The notes below the pieces were generated by a model that was given only the letters and a program-made list of their open reading frames with translations, made no database searches and was not told where the DNA came from. 51,189 nucleotides of DNA from Gemmataceae bacterium (lineage in GTDB: Bacteria; Planctomycetota; Planctomycetia; Gemmatales; Gemmataceae): assembly GCA_019752375.1 (NCBI GenBank), contig JAIEMG010000310.1:1-51189 (forward strand). Reading direction: 5' to 3'. Below are positions 1 through 9,489 of the stretch, in pieces (positions within the stretch are counted from its first letter, which is position 1; each line of letters opens with the position of its first letter). The position numbers were made by a program, and so were the translations under genes.

Positions 1-159
1 GTCGTTGCCGACGCCAGCCACGCTTCTGACGAAAATTCACGACCCGCCACCGACCCCGTAAAAATTCTCCTGGCCCGCCCAACTAGCCAACGCGAGCCAC
101 CGTGCGGAATGTAAGGCTTGCGCGTCGGGCTCACGACCTTGCTGTGGATCCACTACACT
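1..159. other. Leading intergenic stretch
   Basis: No gene is supported here. Open frames on both strands are overlaps with the HAD gene that follows. Around positions 115-133 there is one half-copy of the 'gcttgcgcgtcgggctc' repeat, whose full palindromic form is at 822-884 and 19495-19549. Confidence 0.5.
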
Positions 160-786
160 ATGGCCATGAGCATCCGCACGATCGTTTTCGATTTCGGCAA
201 CGTCATCGGCTTTTTCGATCATCGCCGAGCCACGCGCGTCCTGGCTCAGCATACGGTGCTGCCCGAGCAGCTGATGTACGCACACGTCTACGATCCGCAA
301 CTGGAAGACGACTACGAATCCGGCCGCGTCAGTTCGGAAGAGTTCTTGCGCCGCATTCGCAAAGCAGGACAGTTTTCCTGCACCGAGGAGCACATTGGCG
401 CGGCCTACTGCGACATCTTCTGGCACAACGAGGAAGTGTGCGAGCTGGTGCCGCGCTTGCGGCCGCGGTATCGCCTGCTCCTGGGCAGCAACACGACCGA
501 GCTGCATTCACGCCGCTTTCGGGAGCAATTTGCCGAAGTGCTGGCCCATTTCGATCACCTGGTCCTGTCGCACGACGTCGGCGCCCGCAAGCCGCGGCGC
601 GAATTCTTCGAGTACTGTCAGCAGCGGGCGCATTGCGAGCCAGGCGAATGTCTCTTCATTGATGATTTACCCGTCAATGTCGCAGGCGCCCGGGCGTGCG
701 GCTGGCAAGGCATCATCTATCAGCCTGGCGGCCAGCTGCGGGACGAACTGGCGTCACTGGGCGTTCAGTTGAACGGCGCGGTGTAA
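160..786 (+). CDS. HAD-family phosphatase, YihX-like
   Basis: A 208-residue haloacid dehalogenase-superfamily hydrolase of the HAD-IA (YihX-like) type. Motif I reads FDFGNV near residues 10-15, with nucleophile D11. The second Asp of the usual DxD is Gly here, as in E. coli YihX (FDLGNV). Motif II is LGSNTT, motif III contains the Lys of ARKPRREFF, and motif IV is FIDDLPVN. YihX hydrolyses alpha-glucose-1-phosphate, so a sugar-phosphate substrate is plausible beside the glycogen/trehalose genes, but that is inference. The start is ATG 160 or ATG 166 (MAMS). An upstream in-frame ATG at 118 lies in repeat-like sequence and was not used. The gene is separated from glgX by 186 bp holding a long palindrome, so co-transcription is uncertain. 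Confidence 0.85.
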   Translation: MAMSIRTIVFDFGNVIGFFDHRRATRVLAQHTVLPEQLMYAHVYDPQLEDDYESGRVSSEEFLRRIRKAGQFSCTEEHIGAAYCDIFWHNEEVCELVPRLRPRYRLLLGSNTTELHSRRFREQFAEVLAHFDHLVLSHDVGARKPRREFFEYCQQRAHCEPGECLFIDDLPVNVAGARACGWQGIIYQPGGQLRDELASLGVQLNGAV

Positions 787-821
787 TGGCCAGCTGTCGG
801 TGAGACCGCAAGCGCTGTCCA

Positions 822-884
822 CGCGAGCCCGACGCGCAAGCAAGGGAACCACATGCCCTCCCTTGCTTGCGCGTCGGGCTCGCG
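822..884. repeat. 26-bp perfect inverted repeat
   Basis: Arms at 822-847 and 859-884 are perfect reverse complements around an 11-nt loop. The core word is cgacgcgcaagc. The same family occurs at 19495-19549 and as a half-copy near 115-133. No T-tract follows, so it resembles a dispersed palindromic repeat more than a standard intrinsic terminator. Confidence 0.85.
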
Positions 885-972
885 CGGTGAAGGTTCGCTG
901 CTAAACGCTGGTGTCGTCATTTCATACACTGGCAACACACCTTCTCCGCGCATGCTTCAATGGAGTTGCCTC

Positions 973-3111
<2,139 letters not shown>

Positions 3112-3112
3112 C

Positions 3113-4957
3113 ATGAAGTGGCAACCCACGCTGGGCGCCCGGCCCGGTCCCGACGGGACCGCCTTCCGCGTCTGGGCGCCGGACGCGCGCGAAGTGCTCC
3201 TGGTCGTCGAGTCGCAGCCCGGCACCACCGTGAAGCTGGCCAGGAGCGACGACGGCTACTTTGCCGCCACGGTGCCGACCGTCGCTGCCGGCGACCGCTA
3301 CCGCTACCGCGTGGATGGCAAGGGACCGTTCCCCGACCCGTGCTCGCGCTACCAGCCCGAAGGCGTGCATGGACCGTCGCAAGTCGTCGATCCGGGTCGG
3401 TTTGCCTGGTCCGACACGAACTGGCGCGGTGTGACGCACGATGACCTGATCATCTACGAGCTGCACATCGGCACCTTCACGTCCGCAGGCACGTTCGCGA
3501 GTGCCATCGAGCGCTTGCCGCAGCTTGCGGAACTGGGCGTCACAGCGATCGAAATCCTGCCCGTCGCCGATTTTCCCGGCCAGCGCAACTGGGGCTACGA
3601 CGGCGTATCGCTCTTCGCCCCGGCTCGCTGCTACGGCTCGCCCGACGACCTGCGCCGGTTGGTGGACGCGGCGCATCGCCACGGTCTCGCGGTGCTGATG
3701 GACGTCGTCTACAACCACATCGGCCCGGACGGCAACTACCTGGGTGCGTTCAGTCCCTACTACTTCTCGCGCAAGCACAAGAACCCGTGGGGCACGAGCT
3801 TCAACTTCGACGGCAACCACGGACCGCCGGTGCGCCGCTTCTTCCTCGAGAACGCGCTGCTCTGGATCCACGAATATCACATGGACGGCCTGCGCCTGGA
3901 TGCCACGCATCACATCGTCGATGACCGGCCGCGGCACTTCCTCGCGGAACTGGTGACCGAAGCCAAGGCATCGACCGCCGAACGGCCGATCACGCTCATT
4001 GCCGAGGACCCGCGCAACTGGGCGCAGATGTACGAGGCGCCGGAGAAGAAGGGCTGGGGCCTCGACGGCTGCTGGGCGGACGACTTTCATCACCTGGTAC
4101 GCCGTTTTCTCAATGGCGATCGCGAAAGCTACTACGCCGACTTCAGCGACAGCCTGGCCGACCTGGCGACAGCCATCCGCCAGGGCTGGTTCTTCACGGG
4201 CCAGAAGACGAAGGCCAAGGAACCGCGCGGCACCGACCCGTCGAAGCTGCCGATGCGCACGTTCGTCGTTTGCATCCAGAACCACGACCAGGTCGGCAAC
4301 CGGGCGATGGGCGAACGGCTTCACCACGAGATCGACGCGGCCGCGTACCGGGCCGCATCGGTGCTGCTCCTGACGGCACCGCACACGCCCATGCTCTTCA
4401 TGGGTCAGGAATGGGGCGCCACGAGCCCATTCCAGTTCTTCACCGATCACAAGCCGGAGCTGGGCAAGATGGTGACCGAAGGCCGGCGCCGCGAGTTTCA
4501 GCACTTTTCCGCCTTTTCCGACCCCAAGAAGCGCGAGAAGATCCCCGATCCGCAGGCGCGAAGCACCTTCGAGGCAAGCAAGCTGAACTGGGATGAACGT
4601 ACCCAGGCGCCGCACGCAACGCTGCTGCATCTGTATCAGAAGCTGCTGCACCTGCGCCGGACCGAGCCGGCGCTGACGTGTCGCGAGCGCGGCCACTTCG
4701 ACGCACGGGCGCAAGGCGAGACAGGACTGATCGTGAAACGCGAAGCCGCGGACGGATCGGCGCTGTTGATTGCATTCCAGATGCGCGGCGCCGGCAAGAT
4801 CGACCTGCACCGCGCCGGCGACGGCAAGCGCTGGGAAGTGCTGCTGACCACGGAGGACGCAGCGTTCAGCCCCGATCCGAGTCCGCCGCGGGTGGACTTG
4901 TCCGCGCCATTGATCGAGTTCACCCGGCCTGGAGCGGTGATTTTGAAAGAAGCGTGA
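3113..4957 (+). CDS. treZ: Malto-oligosyltrehalose trehalohydrolase
   Basis: A 614-residue GH13_10 enzyme that releases free trehalose from maltooligosyl-trehalose made by TreY. It has an N-terminal beta domain (GTAFRVWAPDAREVLLVV), then the TIM barrel with DVVYNHIGPDGNYLG, GLRLDATHHI (nucleophile D263), LIAEDPRNW (E298) and QNHDQVGNRAMGER (D392). The family signature TSPFQFFTDH is followed by the expected C-terminal beta domain. ATG 3113 follows the glgX stop by one base, with a purine-rich gaagagg just upstream inside glgX. It is separated from treY by 142 bp containing two copies of a hairpin repeat, which could modulate expression of the distal gene. Confidence 0.96.
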   Translation: MKWQPTLGARPGPDGTAFRVWAPDAREVLLVVESQPGTTVKLARSDDGYFAATVPTVAAGDRYRYRVDGKGPFPDPCSRYQPEGVHGPSQVVDPGRFAWSDTNWRGVTHDDLIIYELHIGTFTSAGTFASAIERLPQLAELGVTAIEILPVADFPGQRNWGYDGVSLFAPARCYGSPDDLRRLVDAAHRHGLAVLMDVVYNHIGPDGNYLGAFSPYYFSRKHKNPWGTSFNFDGNHGPPVRRFFLENALLWIHEYHMDGLRLDATHHIVDDRPRHFLAELVTEAKASTAERPITLIAEDPRNWAQMYEAPEKKGWGLDGCWADDFHHLVRRFLNGDRESYYADFSDSLADLATAIRQGWFFTGQKTKAKEPRGTDPSKLPMRTFVVCIQNHDQVGNRAMGERLHHEIDAAAYRAASVLLLTAPHTPMLFMGQEWGATSPFQFFTDHKPELGKMVTEGRRREFQHFSAFSDPKKREKIPDPQARSTFEASKLNWDERTQAPHATLLHLYQKLLHLRRTEPALTCRERGHFDARAQGETGLIVKREAADGSALLIAFQMRGAGKIDLHRAGDGKRWEVLLTTEDAAFSPDPSPPRVDLSAPLIEFTRPGAVILKEA

Positions 4958-4982
4958 GCAACGCCCGCCGGATGACATGCGC

Positions 4983-5082
4983 GGCCGGACAGAAATGTCC
5001 GGCCCACCTTCCGCCGTGGCACGGACATTTCTGTGCGCGTTTCCGGCCGGACAGAAATGTCCGGCCCACCTTCCGCCGTGGC
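4983..5082. repeat. Two 38-bp direct repeats, each with a hairpin, between treZ and treY
   Basis: Identical 38-bp copies lie at 4983-5020 and 5045-5082. Each begins with a perfect 7-bp stem, ccggaca-gaaa-tgtccgg. The 24-nt spacer contains an inverted partial copy (acggacatttctgt), so larger folds are possible. It lies inside the operon and has no T-tract. Confidence 0.85.
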
Positions 5083-5099
5083 CGTGAGAACCCTGCATC

Positions 5100-8000
5100 A
5101 TGAACGACATCGCACCGCCCACTCCCGGACCGTTGCCCGACACGGAGACGCTGCTGGCCCGCATCCGCCAGCGGCGCCGGCTTCCCATCAGCACCTATCG
5201 CTTCCAGCTCCATCGCGGCTTCTCGTTCCGCGATGCCACGGCGGTGGTGCCGTATCTTGCCAAGCTCGGCGTGACTGATTGTTACTGCTCGCCCTACCTC
5301 CAGGCCCGCGCCGGCAGCACGCACGGCTACGACATCACCGATCACAACGCACTCAACCCCGAGCTGGGCAGCGAGGGCGATTACGACGCCTTCACCGCCA
5401 AGCTTGCCGAGCATCACCTGGGCCAGGTTCTCGACTTCGTGCCGAACCACATGGGCGTCGATCCGGTCACCAACCACTGGTGGCGCGAGGTCCTTGAAGA
5501 CGGCCCGTCGTCGCCGCACGCGCGCTTCTTCGACATCGATTGGGACCCCGTCAAGCAGGAGCTGCGCGGTAAAGTCCTGCTGCCGATCCTCGGCGATCAT
5601 TACGGTAAGGTCCTCGAACGCGGCGAGCTCCAGCTGGCCTTCGACGGCGGCGCCTTCGTCCTTCGCTACTTCGAGCACAACTTGCCGGTTGATCCCGGCC
5701 AGGTGCCAAGGATCCTGAAACAGCACCTCGACACGTTGAAGACCGACCTGAAGGACGATGACGCCCACTTGCAGGAGTTCCTCAGCATCCTGACGTCGCT
5801 GGAACACCTGCCGCCGTCCACCGACACGACGCCGGAGCGCGTTGCCGAGCGACAGCGCGAGAAGAAGGTGGCCCGCGATCGACTTGCACGACTGGTCGAA
5901 GGTGCTCCGCGCGTCCGGCAACACATCGACGAGGCGCTCAAGACGTTCAATGGCGAGGCTGGCAAGGCCGACAGCTTCGACCTGTTGCACGACCTGCTCG
6001 AAGTGCTGCCGTATCGCCTGGCCTACTGGCGCACGGCGATCCACGAGATCAATTATCGCCGCTTCTTCGACATCAACGAGCTGGCCGGCATCCGCATGGA
6101 AGAGCCGGCCGTCTTTGCCGCCACGCACGCGCTGATCCTGCGGTTGATCCGCCAGGGAAAGATCACCGGATTGCGGCTCGATCACCTCGACGGCCTGTTC
6201 GATCCGGCCGGCTACCTCGAAAACTTGCAAGAAGCGGTGATCCTGGAGTGGGCGACCGACGAGGGTGCGGTCACCGAGGATGCCCGGCAAGCGGTGCACG
6301 CCTGGCGCGAGGTGCAACGCCAGCGCGATCCGGGCGGCGTGGCGGAACGGCCGTTCTGGGTCGTGGCGGAGAAGATCCTGTCGGGCAACGAGGCGCTGCC
6401 TGAGTCCTGGCCGATCTTCGGCACCAGCGGCTACGACTTCATGAACGACCTGAATCGCCTCTTCGTCGATCCGCTCGGCATGAAGGCGCTCAAGAAGGCG
6501 TACACGAAGTTCACCAGCCGGGAGTTGCCCTTCGCCGAGGTCGTCTACGACGGCAAGAAGCTGATCACCGCCACCGCGATGGCCAGCGAGCTGAACGTGC
6601 TGGCCCATGCGCTCAACCGCATCTCCGAACGCGACCGCCGGCTGCGCGATTTCACGCTCGCCAGCTTGCGCCAGGCGCTGCGCGAAGTCGTCGCCTGCTT
6701 CCCGGTCTATCGCGCGTATGTCAATGCTTCGACGGCGACCGAGGCCGATCGCCACATCATCGAGGTGGCGCTGGCCCGCGCCCGCCGTCGCAATCCGGCG
6801 ATGGAGGCATCGGTCTTCGAGTTCATCCGTGCCGTCCTGATGCCCCAGGCCGGCGGCGACGTGACGGAAGACGAATACCGGCGTCGCCTGCTCTTTGCCA
6901 TGAAGTTCCAGCAATACACGGGACCGGTGCAAGCAAAAGGCGTCGAGGACACGGCATTCTACCGCTATAACGTGCTGGCATCGCTCAACGAGGTGGGCGG
7001 CGATCCGCAGCGCGTGGCGCTGCCAGCCCAGTTCCACGACCTGAACCGCAAACGTCGCGAAGTCTGGCCCAGCGCCATGCTTGCCACCGCCACGCACGAC
7101 ACCAAACGCGGCGAAGACGCCCGGGCACGCATCAATGTGCTGTCCGAGGTCCCCGTCGAGTGGCGCAAGGCGGTCGCCCGCTGGGCGCAGGCCAATGCCG
7201 GCCACCGCACCAAGGTGGATGGCGAGCCCGCGCCGGACCGTAACGACGAGTACCTCATCTACCAGGCCTTGCTCGGCGCCTGGCCTGCCGAGCCGGACGG
7301 GACCGTCCACGAGAAGGCGCCGGCCGACGTGCACCAGCGCGTGCGCGAGTACATGACCAAGGCGATCAAGGAAGCCAAGGTCCACACGAGCTGGATCAAC
7401 CCGTACGAGCCATACGACAATGCGGTCGGCGCGTTCCTGGACAAGTCGCTGACCGGACCACGGGCTACCAAGTTCCTGGCGTCGTTCTTGCCTTTCCAGC
7501 AACGCATCGCCCGCACCGGCATGGTCAATTCACTGGCCCAGGTCGTCCTCAAAACCGTGGCGCCGGGAGTACCCGACATCTACCAGGGCACGGAGCTCTG
7601 GGACCTGAGCCTGGTGGACCCCGACAACCGCCGTCCGGTGGACTATGAAGCACGCCGGCGCATCCTCGACGAGCTGGAGCCAATCCTGGACGGCACCTCG
7701 AAGCCCGAAGCCGAACGCACCATGGCACTCACTGCACTGCTGGCCAACTGGCAGGACGGACGCATCAAGCTGTTCCTGACCGCCAGTGCACTGCGTCTGC
7801 GCCGCCGGTTGCCGCTCGTCTTTCAGCAAGGCGACTACCTGCCGCTGGAAGCCGAGGGCGAACGCGCGGACCATGTCGTTGCAGTGGCGCGGCGGCACGA
7901 AGCGCAGCGGGTCGTCGCCGTGGCGCCGCGATTGATTGCCCACATCGTGTCGCAAGCGCAGCCGCTGCCGATCGGGGCAGAGGTCTGGCAATCGACCTGG

Positions 8001-8156
8001 TTGAACCTCCCGGCGGACTTCAGCGCCGGTGCGTATCGCAATGTCTTGACCGGAGTAGCGGTACAGACCGCCGAACGGCAAGGGCGGATAGGATTTGCCG
8101 TGGCGGATGTGTTGCGGGCATGTCCGGTTGCGATGCTGGAAGCAGTTGGCAGCTAG
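5100..8156 (+). CDS. treY: Malto-oligosyltrehalose synthase
   Basis: A 1018-residue GH13_26 enzyme that converts the reducing-end alpha-1,4 linkage of maltodextrins to alpha,alpha-1,1, giving maltooligosyl-trehalose for TreZ. It starts with the family block PISTYRFQLHRGFSFRDA, followed by YLAKLGVTDCYCSPYL and STHGYDITDHNALNPELG. Catalytic residues fall in LRLDHLDGLFDP (D361), FWVVAEKIL (E424) and TATHDTKRGEDARAR (D667). The late signature GVPDIYQGTELWDLSLVDPDNRRPVDY is clear. It is longer than well-studied TreY proteins (about 720-780 residues), mainly in the central helical region. The TAG stop (8154-8156) lies inside the left terminal repeat of the element at 8155-8322. Confidence 0.96.
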   Translation: MNDIAPPTPGPLPDTETLLARIRQRRRLPISTYRFQLHRGFSFRDATAVVPYLAKLGVTDCYCSPYLQARAGSTHGYDITDHNALNPELGSEGDYDAFTAKLAEHHLGQVLDFVPNHMGVDPVTNHWWREVLEDGPSSPHARFFDIDWDPVKQELRGKVLLPILGDHYGKVLERGELQLAFDGGAFVLRYFEHNLPVDPGQVPRILKQHLDTLKTDLKDDDAHLQEFLSILTSLEHLPPSTDTTPERVAERQREKKVARDRLARLVEGAPRVRQHIDEALKTFNGEAGKADSFDLLHDLLEVLPYRLAYWRTAIHEINYRRFFDINELAGIRMEEPAVFAATHALILRLIRQGKITGLRLDHLDGLFDPAGYLENLQEAVILEWATDEGAVTEDARQAVHAWREVQRQRDPGGVAERPFWVVAEKILSGNEALPESWPIFGTSGYDFMNDLNRLFVDPLGMKALKKAYTKFTSRELPFAEVVYDGKKLITATAMASELNVLAHALNRISERDRRLRDFTLASLRQALREVVACFPVYRAYVNASTATEADRHIIEVALARARRRNPAMEASVFEFIRAVLMPQAGGDVTEDEYRRRLLFAMKFQQYTGPVQAKGVEDTAFYRYNVLASLNEVGGDPQRVALPAQFHDLNRKRREVWPSAMLATATHDTKRGEDARARINVLSEVPVEWRKAVARWAQANAGHRTKVDGEPAPDRNDEYLIYQALLGAWPAEPDGTVHEKAPADVHQRVREYMTKAIKEAKVHTSWINPYEPYDNAVGAFLDKSLTGPRATKFLASFLPFQQRIARTGMVNSLAQVVLKTVAPGVPDIYQGTELWDLSLVDPDNRRPVDYEARRRILDELEPILDGTSKPEAERTMALTALLANWQDGRIKLFLTASALRLRRRLPLVFQQGDYLPLEAEGERADHVVAVARRHEAQRVVAVAPRLIAHIVSQAQPLPIGAEVWQSTWLNLPADFSAGAYRNVLTGVAVQTAERQGRIGFAVADVLRACPVAMLEAVGS

Positions 8157-8322
8157 TTCTACAACGCTACGTCCACGGGAAGGATCGGCGTCCGCGTCTG
8201 TAGCCGCAGGCTTCAGCCTGCGGAGTGGCGTCTGCCGGCCCTGCGACGCACTTCTGCAGGCTGAAGCCTACGGCTACAGACATTTATGACGAATCGTGCT
8301 TTCCAGGTAGCGTTGTAGAACT
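8155..8322. mobile_element. 168-bp MITE-like element with 16-bp terminal inverted repeats
   Basis: The ends agttctacaacgctac (8155-8170) and gtagcgttgtagaact (8307-8322) are perfect reverse complements. Inside lies a second palindrome with arms 8197-8221 and 8256-8280 (25 bp, one mismatch). Each inner arm is itself a gcaggc-ttca-gcctgc hairpin. No coding sequence and no clear target duplication were found. The treY stop codon overlaps the left end. Together with the sequence to 8443 it fills the gap after treY. Confidence 0.6.
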
Positions 8323-8443
8323 TGTTAAGGTTCGCTGTACGGATCGGTCGCACGATTGGCCGGTCCGCACAGCGGCCCTGCAACACTTACCTCGGCCATC
8401 CTGATCTTCTTGGATGACGTGGAGGTCCTGGGCGCACGCGAGC

Positions 8444-9355
8444 TCACGCCGGAGCGGTCAGCACGTTCATGTGGACCACGGCACCGTCGAGCATCAGTGC
8501 CGACCCCACGCTGCCATTGAACTCGGCGCGGAACTCCTGTCCTTCCCCCACCGTGGACGCTTCGCTCCAAACGGTCGCCCGAGAATCGTTCAGCACTTGT
8601 TCGACGGCTGATACATCAGCCTGCCCCTCGCCGGCCGTCCCGTCCAGGGCGTCGACAATGGACCCGGAGAGAAGCCGTTCCCAGGCCTTCTGGCAGGTGG
8701 CGGGCTTGTCGAACAGATCGACGCAGACCACTTTCCGTCCCACCGCGATCGCCACGCCCACGGCCCCTTCCGGGTACTTCAATTGCTCGCGATAGTCCGT
8801 CATCCGTTCGGCCAGGTTGTCGTAGGTGTCGCTCATCGCGGCGGTTGGCGAGGAGACGCCGAACTTGGTCTGCGTCTTCTGGACCTCCTGCCAGACGGCC
8901 CCTTGATCCGAACGGTGACTGGAATCCTCCCGCAAGGAGCGGGTCACGGACGATTTCATGGCGTAGTGGAGGCCGTGCGGTGAGCGGGTCCTGGCCGAGC
9001 CGAAATGCTTGCTGGTGTACCGCCAGCGGCCTTGCTCGACGCAACTGACCGGCACCTTGATCTTCACCTTGGCGGGGACCAGGATCGACGTGTTCAGGAC
9101 GCGGTTCTGCTTCGCGCCACGCAGTTCCTCGCCTTCCAGGAACAGGACGCGGCAGTCGCCGGTGTTCTCGACCAGCAGTTCCGGCACCGAGCCGGACTCG
9201 CCGACTTCTTGCACGGCGAGCGTGGAAGCGGCGATTGCTTCGTCGGCAAGCTGGTAGTCGGCGGGTTTGATGGCTTCGACGTGCAACGGGAAGATCGTGA
9301 GCGAGTTACACGTGAGCGGTTGACCGACGTGAAGCGGCGGAAGTTGAAACGACAT
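8444..9355 (-). CDS. ARPP-1-like domain protein, function unknown
   Basis: A 303-residue protein matching, from memory, the ARPP-1 family (ARG and rhodanese-phosphatase-associated protein). The diagnostic centre is LFLEGEELRGAKQNRVLNTS followed by ILVPAKVKIKVPVSCVEQGR. The N-terminus (PLHVGQPLTCNSLTIFPL) and the later CVDLFDKPATCQKAWERLL also fit. No signal peptide or membrane segment is evident, so it is probably cytoplasmic. The start is ATG 9355, preceded by a good ribosome site (ggaggg) about 7 nt upstream. An upstream in-frame start at 9493 would overlap the end of the next gene. It lies 134 bp downstream of the WD40 gene on the same strand. The biochemical role is not known to me. Confidence 0.7.
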   Translation of the reverse strand: MSFQLPPLHVGQPLTCNSLTIFPLHVEAIKPADYQLADEAIAASTLAVQEVGESGSVPELLVENTGDCRVLFLEGEELRGAKQNRVLNTSILVPAKVKIKVPVSCVEQGRWRYTSKHFGSARTRSPHGLHYAMKSSVTRSLREDSSHRSDQGAVWQEVQKTQTKFGVSSPTAAMSDTYDNLAERMTDYREQLKYPEGAVGVAIAVGRKVVCVDLFDKPATCQKAWERLLSGSIVDALDGTAGEGQADVSAVEQVLNDSRATVWSEASTVGEGQEFRAEFNGSVGSALMLDGAVVHMNVLTAPA

Positions 9356-9489
9356 GGACGTGCCCTCCAGAGATGGGACCCGATCAGAAAGACACCGATG
9401 TGCCGTGCCAGGTTCATCCGGCAGCGTGGGCCGGCGACAATAAAATGTTGAAGGTGCTTCCGACGAGAGGACGAATCCGCGTCGCAGGC

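Noticed and set aside
853-972. 40-residue N-terminal extension of GlgX
   Set aside because: It starts inside the palindromic repeat at 822-884 and has no homology; ATG 973 matches the family start.
4920-7502. 860-codon open frame on the minus strand opposite treY
   Set aside because: It mirrors treY codon usage and has His/Ala/Val-rich composition without domains; treY is unmistakable.
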